Positions 1 to 12,097 are shown, counted from the stretch's first letter. The stretch is DNA of 64,000 bases from Nageia nagi (GCA_050084985.1 JBITNC010000001.1:165106001-165170000); one strand, 5' to 3'. The notes: generated by a model from the letters alone, not told the origin. Program-made: numbers and translations.

Positions 1-732
1 TTGTGGATTGACCTGCAACACTTTCCCTCGAGCCACAAACTGGCTTGAGCACACCTGCCTAGTTCTCATACCATGGTCTTATTCACCAGCTGGGACGTGA
101 ACCTATGACCTTCTGAATACTAAATAGGCTCTCTGCCACCAACCTGTCAGTCCAATTGTTTGAACATTTTTCCCGGAGTGTTGATTGATCTCTGGTACGC
201 TGATCATCAATGTTGTCAAAGTATTGCAATAGAGAACTCTTTTATCTTTCTTTTTTTTATCATCTTCTTGCATGGATATTGGAGTGTTATACTGTAATTC
301 TCTATAGGTACTGCAGTGCCTTTATGGAAATGCTTGGATGTTTTAATGCTCACATTGGTTATTTCCTTTTGTGATATAACAAATATGTGGTATAATTGTG
401 TTTATTTTATTTTGGCACTGTATGCAAATTTCAAACTGATTTTTATTCCACATTTAAAACAATTTCTCTTCAAGATTTCGTCTGGCTGAAATGAACACAT
501 TAACTCTCTCAATTCTGTAGTTGCATCTGCCATATCTAAATAGACAAATCAATGAATGAATTGAAAGATAGTTATAAATGGATAGAAAAGTTGACATATA
601 ATTCACGAGTCCAACCATCCATGCTCCAAAAATGATTAGAATATTTCTTGGACCTATTTTTTATGGAGATTGCCAAGTACGTATCCTGTGGAAATTCTAC
701 TATAAAAATATGACAAATGGACTGTTCTGCAG
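1..732. other. Non-coding sequence upstream of the SPPL exons (probably intron)
   Basis: No coding segment of the downstream protease family is visible here on either strand. The stretch ends in a pyrimidine-rich tract and a tgcag acceptor at 728-732, so it is most simply read as the 3' part of a long intron. The first 240 bases are richer in G+C than what follows and may be an old repeat, but I could not assign a family. Confidence 0.5.
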
Positions 733-1022
733 GTCTATTTATCACATATGTTGCGCTGAATCTGATGGATGGAAATGGCCAGCCAGCTCTTCTTTATATC
801 GTTCCTTGTACCCTTGGTATATTTGTCCCTTTGTAGGTTTTCTTTAGTGTGCTTTGAAATCCATTATCAAACTTTGTTACTATTGTTATGCTTATTAAAC
901 GTTGGAATTGTGCAGGAACTGTCCTGAGTTTGGGGTGGTGGCGAGGTGAGCTGGGTATTTTATGGTCAAAGGGGGAGCCTCAAATGGCTTGTCCACATGT
1001 AAAGCCGAAAGTTGGGACATAA
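733..1022 (+). CDS. SPPL: Signal peptide peptidase-like intramembrane aspartic protease, last two exons (partial gene)
   Basis: Two exons are visible. Exon A (733-816) follows a tgcag acceptor and ends at a GT donor (817-818). It encodes [20 protein letters not shown] and then LYIVPCTLG when its first codon borrows one base from the preceding exon. Exon B (916-1022) follows a gtgcag acceptor, keeps phase, encodes [20 protein letters not shown] and a short tail, and ends at TAA 1020-1022. QPALLY is the PAL motif that, with YD and GxGD, defines presenilin/SPP proteases. The catalytic YD and GxGD motifs lie in exons upstream of the window. Members cleave type II membrane segments within the bilayer. 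The end of the last transmembrane helix and a short cytosolic tail match the usual plant SPPL C-terminus. The intron is 99 bp. No stop or frameshift is seen in either exon, so this may be a live gene; it is the only host gene I can support as intact. Confidence 0.87.
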
Positions 1023-2345
1023 ATCCAATAGTGGTGTTATTGATGCAGCTTGAACTACATTCAAAACTGGGTATCTTGCCTCTACGCATGTGCTCAAATT
1101 GGAAACACTAATACTTCCCATTTTGGATTCTTATACGGTACCCACAGACAACAGTTAACGTGTTTCATCTCTTGTGACAGATATTACTGCTGATTGTATT
1201 CAAGATAGCTTCACCCAAGGCTTACGAATGATGTTAAATCAGACATTCCAAGCCTGTATATTGTATTTTATTTCTAGTACGGATGTGGCCATTTTGAAAT
1301 TGTTTATAAGTATATTATATGTTTTTACGAGAGAAGGATACCATAAATTTTTTTTATGTTAAAGTCGGAGTTCTTCTAATGTTAGGAAGTAATGTTGATT
1401 GTTTATTTGACATTATTCCCAGAAGCTACTATGGCCCTTCTTGTTGTATGTTTATATGATGAATTCTCAATTCTGAATCTTCTACTGATATCAGATTTGG
1501 TGTATAGATTTAAAAGGTCAAATTGGCCAAAATAATGCATGGCCAAAACCAGTCATATTATGCTAGCAATTAATAGAAGTTGTATTTTATTTGAAGATAT
1601 CTTTGTAAAAATTGGTTCAAAGTCTAGGCCTCCATATATCCTCCCCACCATCGAAAATACCCTTCTGCTTTTAGTCTGTAGTTACAAGTGTTGTGACACT
1701 TTTTTTTCTTTTCATGTCCTACACAGCGATGCCTAAATATATGAATTGTATTGTTTCACCCTATTTTTGTGGACTGCATTTATATGGAGGTCTTCTGTTT
1801 CACCCTTTGACCTGCATACATACTATAGGAAGATCCTATTTTCGTAAGATTGATACAATAAAGTTGAACCATCCAATAAAATTAATTTTGTTGAATACAA
1901 AAGTAACTAGACTCTTTGTAAGAAATAACTCAGCATAGCCAGGTAGTTTTTCATGGACTCGGCATCAACTTACTAAAACTTGAGAATCAAAAATGAAAAA
2001 AATCAAAATCACATGAAAACAAAATTTCCCACCTATGCTTGATATGTTTCATAGATATAAAAAATTTCCATACATAGAGTAACTGTAAATTCTATCATAA
2101 ATAGCCAGGACTTTCAATGTTCGTAAACACACTAAAGTTATTGTAAATTTACTGTTTGATATTCAAATTTTTTGTGGGCTCTAGTTCTAAGAAGCACGGA
2201 AACTAGAATATTGGTCAATCTTGAATGTGTTAGACCAGTTTATTTGAACAATTCCCACTAAAGTTGGTTTTCAGAATATTGATTATTTGATTATTCTCAA
2301 CAGTTACTGATTGTAGTTAGCTGATTAAATTAAATACTAATGTTT
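1023..2345 (+). other. 3' UTR and flank of the SPPL gene
   Basis: AT-rich sequence after the SPPL stop codon with no recognisable coding region. An AATAAA hexamer at about 1857-1862 is one possible polyadenylation signal, and others cannot be excluded. No repeats or termini of known elements were recognised. Confidence 0.4.
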
Positions 2346-2361
2346 TGGCCTTTTTTTTTTT

Positions 2362-2690
2362 AATGTCCAACTTCTTTCTTGTGTGTTTGTTTTCTATCAT
2401 CTTATGAATAATTGGTTAAGTAACATCTCTTCAGCCTAGTCGATTTTTTTATTAAAGTTAATATAGTTTTTTTTTTTGATATGGTTAGGAAGGGGTGTTG
2501 AAAGGGCCTCAACTTTTTTAAATGTTCAACTTCTTTCGTGTGTGTTTGTTTTCGATCATCTTATGAATAATTGGTTAAGGAACATGATGTTTTCAGCCTA
2601 GTTAATTTTTTTATTAAAATTAATATAGTTTTATTTTTATTTATTTTTATATGGTTAGGAAGGGGTGTTGAAAGGGCCTCAACCCTTTAA
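2362..2690. repeat. Direct tandem duplication, about 160-170 bp unit, two copies
   Basis: Copy 1 (about 2362-2519) and copy 2 (about 2520-2690) share long blocks: the opening 'caacttctttc', then 'atcttatgaataattggtta', and the closing 'ggaaggggtgttgaaagggc'. They differ by point changes and by the length of T-runs. No coding capacity or terminal repeats are seen, so a simple local duplication is most likely. Confidence 0.8.
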
Positions 2691-2714
2691 CATGGTGCAG
2701 AAACTAATTAAGAC

Positions 2715-2761
2715 ATGTCACCATCATGTGACATTTGAGACATGTCACTAGCATGTGATGT
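2715..2761. repeat. Two adjacent short hairpin palindromes
   Basis: ATGTCAC (2715-2721) pairs with GTGACAT (2728-2734) across a 6-base loop. A near copy follows: ATGTCAC (2742-2748) with GTGATGT (2755-2761). The two hairpins are therefore direct repeats 27 bp apart. They could be protein-binding palindromes or part of an old element terminus; the function is unknown. Confidence 0.5.
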
Positions 2762-3640
2762 GGGATGGGAGGGATTTGAATTTGAGACTTTCTTTACATC
2801 ATTTGGGAGTTTCCACACCCACTTTCCTCCCAACTTTTCAAACATTTTATGGTAATATATTTTTAATTTTCATTGTGGAGTGATTTTTTTTCTTTTTTGG
2901 TATATGGTAAAATTAATTAAGGGGCTTTTTATATAAGTTTACAAATACAAAGTCATAGGATTATCAATGTGATCACCTCTTGTTAGGGAAGTTGGGTTAA
3001 GTGAGGTGTGAAGCCCATGTGATGGTATTTAAAAATATTGGGTTGTAGAACCTTTCAAGGATGTTAAATGTTTACTTTGACTTTTATATCTAACATCTAA
3101 TGACCACTATCAAAATGCCATGTCAATGACCTGCCTTGCATTTCTATTGCTATATGGTTATTCCCTTACTCATAGTCTTCAATTATTCTAATGTCTCTTG
3201 TGAGGTCCAGTGGGTATTTAACTATGTCGAATACATACGTCCCTGAAAACATAAAGAGCATTCATTTTGTCTTATGTGAATTTTGCTCCCTTCTTAAAAG
3301 GAATCGTTAGTGGAATATCCTTCACATTTGCTCTAGCTAGGTTATTGCATTTTGCCCAAGGCTTAGTGTTTTCATGTCACTTCCTACAAAGTATAACCTT
3401 TTAAGGGCTTGCAAGTGAGCCTTCATCACATTGTGAAGTACACTCTTGTAGTAATTCTTAATTTTGAGCAAGCTTAAGAAGGATATATGTTGCTTTCTCT
3501 TTGATTCGCTTCTATGATCAAGTGTGTCAAGCTGAAGGGGAATCTTGTCTATTTAAGGGGAATAATTCACCTATTTAGAATTTGATAATATCATGTTATG
3601 GAGATGAGCTCTCCCATATGAATTCATAGCCTATTGTTCC
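2762..3640. other. Gene-free AT-rich stretch
   Basis: I see no coding region, terminal repeat or RNA gene here. Open frames are short and do not resemble known proteins. Confidence 0.4.
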
Positions 3641-3647
3641 CTATATT

Positions 3648-3795
3648 GTTGGTTAGGGGTGGGAAAGGGGAATGAAGAATGCTCAAGAAGATTGTTAGTC
3701 GAGGGTGGTAAAGGGGAATGAAGATTGTTGGTCAAGGGTGGGAAAGGGGAATGGAGATTATTCGTCAGGGGTGGGAAAGGGGAATGAAGAAGACT
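3648..3795. repeat. Purine-rich minisatellite, four copies, mostly 33-bp units
   Basis: Copies start near 3648, 3694, 3727 and 3760, each containing a version of 'gggtgggaaaggggaatga'. The last two steps are 33 bp (11 codons) and the first is 46 bp. The surrounding 3630-4020 segment is strongly purine-biased on the + strand. That bias keeps frames open on both strands (proline/serine/leucine-rich on -, glycine/glutamate-rich on +), so open length is not evidence of coding. Confidence 0.75.
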
Positions 3796-4012
3796 CGGGA
3801 GATGATGAAATAATGACTGTAGAAACGAGGGGTGAATGCAGGGAAGGGGAAAAGGCGGGCTTAGCTTGCTTAGGCCCAAAGTTTGGTTCAAGAGAGAAAG
3901 AAGGGGAGATGGTGACCATAGCAAGGGTGGAGGGGGTTGAAAGTGGAGAGGGGGAAGGAAAAGACAACTCAAGGTCTTGTTTGAGAGGAGAAAGAGGAAT
4001 TTGCCTGTTTGA

Positions 4013-4620
4013 CTACTCGTGATAGATTGGTATATTGAACCTTGCTATATGAATATAGACATCAAGAGAATGATACATGAAAAAGGGGAGATTTATCAAA
4101 ATTTTTAGTTGAAAGTATGACATGAGGATGAAATGATAATTGTAAAGATTTGAATTACACCCTTCCAAGGTAAGCAATTTGATGAGACTTGCAATTGAAT
4201 TCCATGGATAGACCAAGGAATCCTTTTCGTATGTTGACTTCACTCTTACCAACTTTTCACTTGGCCCCAAGAATTTGTTCTTGTCTCTTAGAGTGTTTAT
4301 GCCCCTTATTTCTTATACAAGTAGTAGCAATTATCAATTCTACATTGATGATAAATTACATTCTATCTACAATCACCCTCACTTCATCCCATGTTGCTGA
4401 CACTTGTCTATACTAGTCCACCTTGTGTCCTTGTAGACTATGGATGAATCCACGAATCCCTCCATCACATAGAATACTCCAAACCCTATCATCCTTCTTG
4501 AACTCCTTCCCATTGCTCAGTTCCAATCTTGTTTGTTTAGGCATTGCTATCTTGCAAGAAACCACACTATCATCTGCACAAATAGGAATATGACTCAAAT
4601 CTCATTGTTTTGGAGAACTC
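4013..4620 (-). pseudogene. Decayed transposon-type ORF remnant, family uncertain
   Basis: Read on the - strand, 4620 to 4013 is almost continuously open across two frames. It contains WSILCDGGIRGFIHSL in the upstream part and ASLIKLLTLEGCNSNLYNYH followed by LPFFMYHSL in the downstream part. That spacing (a 'lTcEGr...yhyh' block, then a 'lPffl..SL' block) recalls additional ORFs carried by some plant LTR elements. The resemblance is from memory of family style and is weak. At least one frameshift and several stops are present. It could also be a chance open region next to the minisatellite. Confidence 0.3.
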
Positions 4621-6490
4621 ATGCATTTGTCACCTTTTAAGTTTAATCACCATCGTCCATGTGTCATACCTATCATCGATCCAAATACTATTGATTGATG
4701 GAAACTATACGATTACCACGTTGGCAAGGAAATTATACAATTGAAGTGCAAGTCCCATGTGAGTCATTCTTGACCCTCCCCTTTCAACCATATATGGAGT
4801 ATATATATTTTTTCTTTACTTGTAAATGATATTTTAAAGATTTAATAATATATATGATGAGATCATGAGGTAAACTATTCTAGGAACCTCCTCATGGTTG
4901 CTAGTAGGGTAAATCTTTTAAAGGCTCCACTATCTAGCTAGCTACTTGTGGATAATAACAAGAATATAGCCAAACCAATGCATGACTGAAGCCAAATTGT
5001 AACCCCACTACTATGTAATAGAACAACCATTTAGATCAATCGAAGCATTTAACGAATATGTTGTCCCCTTGGGGACCATGATTTAATAATTTTATAATAC
5101 TTATTATTAAAAGTATTGATTAATTCAATAGAGTTTAAGTGAATTTAATTTTTAAATATTTCCCATGATGTATAACATGTTTTTTATTTAGTTTATATGC
5201 ATGATAGTGTTTGGTGATTATCGTGTATAAAGTTTGCTCTTAAAAAGTTTTCCTTTTGATAGCTTGAAGTGCATGCAATAATTTTTAAAAACACTTTATC
5301 CATTGTTCATTATGTGCATGAATTGTTACGAAAATTGAATAAAAGTTTTGTATTTATTGCTTTTCATTATTTCAAAGAATGTATGGTAAAAACCAACCAA
5401 ACTTTTGCTTGTTTACTTATGATGTGTATTTCTTATTAAATTATCTTTTAATTTCCTTGAGAATTATTAATTCTCCATTGAAATCTTTTAAGAAAATTAC
5501 AAATATTATTGTTCACAAATCACATAGAAAAGAATTATTAACATACATAGCTATAAAAAAACTTTTGTAGCTAATATGTATCTTTTAAGCTTATAATTTT
5601 GCAATCATATGTTCATCTTTCTATCAAATATCTAAATCAATAGAAAAATATTTTTTACTTGTTATAAATTCTATTTCATAATTTTGAAGTTTATCTCATA
5701 TCAATTTCAACCTGAATTATTTTTGCAATGTACAATCTATTTATAATAGTTGAATATTTATAATATATAGGTCTAAAAGTTTTTACCAATAATTTTCTAT
5801 AGCATATCATATGTGGGTTGAAACATTTTTTACCATTAAAAGAACACACCAAAAAATATGTGATTTGATTTGTATTAAGCTATTCTTGGAGGGAGAGGAA
5901 TTATTGGAATGAGGTTTTCAAGAACATAAATTTTTTAGTAGAGTTTAATTAGCATTAATTGACCCATAAGAAGATCTCTAGAACCATCTATTTCTCTTGA
6001 TGGAAAATGAAAGGTTATTTTATTTTGAAAAATCAATGAGAGAAAACAATTATTTCGAAAACATATATGATAAGTTGTATGGTTTTATAAATCGAGCTAT
6101 TCTATCACTTTGAATTATAATCCTAATATAGAGAATGCGAATAATTATTTAGTACCATTTTTTTTGTGTAGTACATTATAAATTGCTTTTATTTGTGTAG
6201 AATAATGTATGTCAAATGTTGGAATAATATATGTTGAACAACATTTACTTAATATGTGAATTATGTATTGCTTTAAAGTTACAAGCAATATAGTATAATG
6301 TTGAAAATAATTAGTTTTTTCTTCTTTACAAGGGTTATCCTTAGGGTTTGCACCCTTTTATATTGTTCAAAATCAAAAGAGTGAAATAACAATATCTCCA
6401 CAAATTAAGAACGAAAACAATATTTAAACTATTTATAAATATTTATAAGGAAACAAAAAATAATTGCTTAATTTTGGATTCAAATTCAAA
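4621..6490. other. AT-rich gene-free stretch
   Basis: No protein family, terminal repeat or RNA gene was recognised. Base composition is very AT-rich with frequent short A and T runs. Confidence 0.4.
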
Positions 6491-7239
6491 ATAGTTGAAC
6501 TCAATTTTTTTTCTTAAAGTTGTTATAGCATCATTTAGGTCTTCATATATGATTTACTTACAATTGTTAGTTGATGCAATTGATAGTACATTTAAGTTTA
6601 TACATATAATTATTTATCTTCAAGTTAATTACTTTTGGCAAACTATTTCTATCTTGTCAATCAAATTCTATTTAACTTTTAGGGGTGTTAATATTTATCA
6701 CATTATTTATTTTTTTTAAAAATTTATGATTGGCCCACTTATTTCTAGCCAAGGGGGTATGAAGTATTTCAATTGAGTTATAAATTATTATTCCTAAATC
6801 TCCCTTTTGGTCTATTTTAGCATTACTAGATCTCTTCATATGAGTTAATCTTAATTTTTTTGGCTCATCTCCCTAATGCTTTCTATTATTTTGTATCTTA
6901 CATCATTCATTCTTGCGAAAATATATTGGACAATAAATAGAGTCTTTGTTTACTTCAAGCTCATTATTAATTTTAGCATTAATATTGATTTCAAATTTTT
7001 CTTTTATTTACTCTTGATTTTTATGGATTATTTATCTTGCACTTACCTTTAAAGGATTCCCCTTTTAAGCCCTATCAAAAGTTAATTTTACCATTTTATT
7101 TTTGTGAATACAAATTGAAGTTAATTAATAAGTTTTTCAACTTATTATGGAATCAAGTTCCTATTTCATGCATTTCTTCTCTAATTGTCCACCATTACCA
7201 CTTCTACATTTGGAAGACGTTCATTAGATATACAGGCTC

Positions 7240-8200
7240 TTAAGTTCACAAATACAAATTTTTATATTTTTTATTGTCCAACTCATTGATATATTTTTTC
7301 CTTTGGATATCTTCCAAATTTAATCCAACCAAATTATCAAATTTATTTCCACCAATCTCCATAATGTTTCGCAAGCCTTTCGCTTCAAATTATCATGTAA
7401 GTTGTTGGATCCATTCTAAAATGTCCATGTTCATTGCCATCTATATTCCAAAGTTCCTCATAAGTCATTGCTCAACTTTATAGCTTATTTTACATCTTCC
7501 AAGAAAGTAATTGATTGATTCTTCCTCTTTCTTGTACACGATGCACTAATTAGAACCTTTGAATCATGTTCTCATAATTTTATTCCATGTAATAATCATC
7601 TTTTGAATTAGAAACTACTTTAAATTCTTAACTTTTAGCAAACTTCTCATTTCCTAAAATTATGTCAAAATTCTAAAATTTCCATAGTTCTCTTGAAAGC
7701 TTGGCTTCCTCACTATACTAAATACTTTCAAAGGGACTTCATGTCCAAAATTAGAATACATTTCTAAAAATTTATATTGAAAATATTATAAATCTTATTT
7801 TCCAATTCTTTTCTAGGTTGGTTGTCTAGAATGCCTACTAATATATCATCATTTCAAGCCTCAATTCCACTTCTTCTTGGTTGAAAGTACTTCTTAAGTA
7901 TTACTCCATTCTTGCCTTAATAATTTCCTTCCAAGGCTTTTACACCTAATGTTTTTTCTAAAGACTTGTTAATTGCTCAGCTATCTTTTTTCCAAAAGAA
8001 GACTCTATCCATCGTTTATTTTCCATATTAATCCTCTGGACATCCTCTTAATATTGTTGTTGAGGCCTCTCCAAATTATTGATCCTAATGGTAATAGTCT
8101 TGTTAAAAAGCTAGATGAACTTTTCTCACTATTCATATATCTATGTAGTATAATTCTTGATTATCATCTAATATCCTAAAAAATTATACAAATAAGATTA
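7240..8200 (-). pseudogene. LINE (L1-like) ORF2 C-terminal remnant with reverse-transcriptase zinc-binding region
   Basis: On the - strand around 7560-7440 the translation runs CIVYKKEEESINYFLGRC and KISYKVEQ, then LMRNFGI and DILEWIQQ. This follows the zf-RVT pattern (CxxC, E-E-[ST]-hydrophobic-H-hydrophobic-x-x-C, then a 'W..ll..fGi' block) at the C-terminus of L1-type LINE proteins. The second cysteine of the first pair is tyrosine and the histidine position is asparagine, so metal binding is lost. The upstream part (8200-7600) is too decayed to show RT motifs. Stops are frequent. The upper boundary is a guess. Confidence 0.45.
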
Positions 8201-8569
8201 CTATTAATCAAAGCTTTATTTATTATTAATAATGGCTACAATTCAAGTCATACACTCAATGATCTACAAATTGATTTCCAACATACAAGGGTGCACTTTT
8301 GATGCTCCTTTATCCCTCTCCATAGAAAAGCTCTCATGATTGACACTATATCCTTCTCAATTAACATTGTGTGTTAAGATAAAGATAAAACATAATTTGA
8401 GATTTATTATAAAAAGTTGTTCATATCATCTAAATTATCATGTCTTTGTCCCTACCCCACCTCACACTTGGCCCTCCCATCCCATGACTTTTGTTTTTAA
8501 ACCCTTCTTTTGTTTCACCTTAATTTCTTTTTCTTTTTTTAAATTGGCCCTCCTTTTTCCTTTATTTGA

Positions 8570-8571
<2 letters not shown>

Positions 8572-8617
<46 letters not shown>
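8572..8617. repeat. (TA)n microsatellite
   Basis: An uninterrupted alternating TA tract of about 46 bp. It follows a pyrimidine-rich tract and precedes 'aaggtacacc'. Such tracts are common in plant intergenic DNA and mutate quickly. Confidence 0.97.
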
Positions 8618-8620
<3 letters not shown>

Positions 8621-8639
8621 GTACACCTTGTTATCATTA

Positions 8640-11030
8640 TGTTGTCATATTTGAGGAAGAAATAACAAAATGAGGATGATGGTGCTCCCAACACTAGAAT
8701 GATCACCTAAATTCCTACAAAAATAGAGATTAGGTTAGAATTTATATAAAACCTCTAAGAGTGTTACAATCAATGCTATGTTAGATTTAATCTTGGTGTG
8801 ATGGGGTAGATGTGACATGCTTGTGTTCTTGATGTGATCTTGAATCTTTAATTTTCTTTGTTAATATATAGGAACCCTACAAAATAAAATGCATTAGTGG
8901 GAAACCTAAAACTTTGGGTCCTTGAGACCCTAGAGCCCAACAAGTAGGGTGAACACTAGCCCAACATGTAAGTTGGCCCTCTTATCCTTATTCAAGAGGA
9001 TGATAGAAAAAATAAATATTCTTATGATTAAAGATGATATAATTTGCTATTTCTAATGCTTATGATGATGCTATATATATTTGAAAATGATCTTTATGCT
9101 AAAAAGATAATGATAATTTTAAATGAAAATACTACGAGATATGACAACAAGGTATGATAAATGACCCATAAAAATATCAAGAAAATCATCTAAATATAAC
9201 ACATGAGTAATTAACAACACGCAAAATGGTAATTTATATGATAATTCTAAACTATGATAAAGGATATGAGCATTTATGATAAAATATGCTAAGACATAGA
9301 TTCTTTACCAAACCATAAGATATGAAATTATGTTCAAACCTTAGAAATCAAGAAAGTGATCTAAATGCTATTTATAGACAAACAAGAATTCCCACAAATA
9401 TATATGATGATCACAATGCTAAATACTGATAAAGAATAATATGTGTATGCTCAATTATGACTAAACCTTAAGCTAACCCTAGGACCTAGGATGAATTAGC
9501 CTAGATGCACTCTATATGCCCACAAAAATGCAATAAAGTAAATCTATGGTAAAGAAGGATACAATAGCTCCAATTGTACTCCAAGAAAGATCCAAATTAT
9601 GTCCAGGGATTATAAAAACATGAAATACAAAGATATAATAACAATAATATGATGAATAAAGCAAATGATACTTCATTCCATCATGAAGATAGGGTGAGAA
9701 ACCTTGTTTTAGCTCATAAGAAGGTGGGTTTCTTATAAAAACCTAACAAATGCTTGATGAAGTGCTTGATTGCTCAATATGCTCATGTCAGTGCTCGAAA
9801 AATAATTAGAAAGATCAAGATAAAATGTGCTCATAATCAAGAATGATGTCACAAACTTGATTTTATAGGTGTCATGTTCTTGATTGATCAGATGAATGTC
9901 AAACCCTTAGGATCGATACACTAATTATAATGCTCTCAGGATTGGTAGGTCGATTAATCAATTTATCAATTGATTGCAATATTGACCTATTTTGACTATT
10001 TTTACCATGTTATTTATACTAAAATATTGGTAACTATTAAAAATATGTAATTTTGGGATTTCTACAACTACAAATAAAATGAACCTTGTAGTACAAGAGA
10101 CCATACTAAGAATGGAATCACTCACCATGGATAGACTAGACTTCTTTAAACACAAGCTTAAGAGCATAATCAATTTTCTTGAACAAAAAACCTTTAACCT
10201 CTCTCAAATTGTTCGTGACCAATAAATTGTTATAAAAAAGAAACTATAGCAACTTATGTAGTTGGAAAAATATATCTTTGAGATAGAATTTAAATAATTA
10301 TTGCAAAAAAAAATCTTATCATAGAATTGAAAGATAGAGTTAGTCAACTCAAACACTCTCAAGTCCCTCGTACTGCAAAAATTCTATAACTCCAAGACAT
10401 TAACTTTAAAAATAAGTAGTCAAATATTCTTGAACAACATTAAGAGATAGGAAACCATTACTTAATAACAACCCATTTAAAAATAAGTAGAGGAACAAAA
10501 TTTGTGGGTTTGTATCATTAAGGAAACGAAAACTCAACCTGTGGTTGAAATGGAAGTGCATGTAAAATTTGATGAGGAAAGGGTACACCACACTAAGGAA
10601 CTCAATCATCAAGTTTGTAGCCTCCCAAAACCAATTGATCCTTTACATTTTAGTCACTTCTTCCTACACAAAATTTTGAATATGAAAGATAACACACTTC
10701 ACAAGGCTTGGGATACCTTAGATGAAACTCTTTTTATTCTCTTATGATTAACAAGGCAACATCTATAGGTATTGCAATTTAAGGAGTTATTCTCTCCTCC
10801 TGACAAGATCTATTTAGATGCTAATCTCACATGCCTCCAAGTAGAGGAACTTTGAAAATCTTATACTTCGATCACAGTCATGAGGAAAGAGAATAAATGG
10901 ACTATCATATATGATTGTAGGGTTTTCATATACGATCTCCCCTATAAGATAGTCACATACCACTACTACCAAAAGGTCATTTAGCATCAAAGTGGTGAAC
11001 ACAAATTTCTTGATAGCATTAGCATCTGTA
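8640..11030. other. Gene-free AT-rich stretch, possibly old LTR-element non-coding sequence
   Basis: No protein family was recognised. Parts of 8.6-10.0 kb have the same wording as the Tat-type non-coding region at 40-47 kb: many 'atgata' words, and 'atagctccaattgtactcc' at about 9567 against 'atagctccaacacttg' at about 40713. A distant LTR or leader copy is therefore possible, but no matching ends were found. Confidence 0.3.
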
Positions 11031-11039
11031 GGCATCAGA

Positions 11040-12030
11040 ATGGAATCACAAATTGATTTCAACTTTTTTTCATATTTTGATGTTAAATCTAACACTATTT
11101 TTTCACATTTTGATGCTAGGTCTGATGCTATATTTGATTCTAAATTTGATGCTAAAGGGTGTCAACTCTAGTATTAGAAGTAACTAAAAATAAGAAAAAT
11201 AAGTGCACAAATAATTAAGAAACACATATCAACTGTCCAAAATTTAACATAATCGAATGACTATGACTTCTAATGCACAAATCATCAAGATCCTTTATAA
11301 GCAAATTTTTTTCAAATATTGTGGTTGTAAATGGCTCAGTAAATATGTATGCAAAATGTGGATTCCCATTAAGTTTTCAACTGTATGAATGAACAAGACA
11401 TCTTCTCATGGAATATGATAATTACAAGTTACCAAAGATGTGGATTTCCTTATTAAGAATTAGTCACCAAATGCAACAAACAACAACACTATTCCAACCA
11501 AATCAATTTACATTTTCCATCATCCTCACATGCATAAATTTGAGATATTTATAATAGGGTTTATACATACATGAATCACTCTTTAAGAGAAGATTTCTAT
11601 CAAATGTTATGGTTGTGAATGTCCTAGTTAATATGTATGCAAAATGTGAAAGCATAGAGAAGGCATGTGAATTGTTTGACAAGATGCATGATGGAAACAT
11701 AATTTCATTTACTATAATAATTAGAGGATATGCAATTCATGGTTACAACAAGGATGCCCTTAAACTCTTTGATCTAATGAAGCACTTGGAACTAACCCTA
11801 ACAACATACCCTTTGCATATAGTGTAAACCATTTTTCGTATATGGATGGTTTTCATTCTCTCTTTGACACCATGGTTGATGTTATTATTGATGAAAGAGA
11901 GTTATTTTTTACACCAAAACCAATATCGTATTTTATTTTCTAATGTTAAAATTGACGTTAAAGTTCAAAAAATTTAGCATTATTTCTAACACTAGCCCTA
12001 GCATTATTCATGGTGTTAGAATGCAAATTA
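11040..12030. repeat. Inverted arrays of a 'gatgcta' motif flanking a PPR fragment
   Basis: At about 11070-11165 the words 'ttttgatgctaggtctgatg' and 'aaatttgatgcta' recur in tandem. At about 11970-12025 the reverse-complement words occur ('ttagcatta', 'ccctagcattattc'). This inverted, clustered layout resembles subterminal repeats of CACTA-type transposons, and a CACTA pentamer is present near 11088. No confident terminal repeats or target duplication were found, so the unit is provisional. Confidence 0.35.
11260..11830 (+). pseudogene. PPR (pentatricopeptide repeat) protein fragment, copy 1
   Basis: From about 11265 the + strand encodes a broken run of PPR motifs of the PLS type: 'VVVNGSVNMYAKCG', a frameshifted 'LLMEYDNYKL' block, 'PNQFTFSIILTC' and 'GLYIHES'. 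An intact stretch then runs 11609-11827 with VVNVLVNMYAKCESIEKACE followed by LFDKMHDGNIISFTIIIRGY. The YAKCG-type block and the 'F.LM' spacing are typical of plant organelle RNA-editing or RNA-processing factors. Several stops and frameshifts are present and the copy ends abruptly near 11830. No targeting peptide or DYW domain is seen here. Confidence 0.8.
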
Positions 12031-12038
12031 TTTAAAAA

Positions 12039-12097
12039 AATACACTACTTCATGATGCCATTTCTGAATCTAAATGGCTTAAATGTAGTAGTGTATT
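12039..12097. repeat. Mini foldback with CACTAC ... GTAGTG ends
   Basis: AATACACTACT (12039-12049) is the exact inverted complement of AGTAGTGTATT (12087-12097). The inner part runs from CACTAC (12043) to GTAGTG (12093), 51 bp. These are the terminal letters expected of CACTA elements, so this may be a collapsed element or two abutting ends. No target duplication was confirmed. Confidence 0.55.

Noticed and set aside
3631-4022. Open frames of about 100 codons on both strands in the 3.6-4.0 kb region
   Set aside because: Both are produced by the purine bias and 33-bp minisatellite; composition is Pro/Ser/Leu or Gly/Glu only and no family is recognisable.
8340-8618. An open frame ending in a run of Ile-Tyr
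   Set aside because: It ends inside the (TA)n microsatellite and has no family resemblance.
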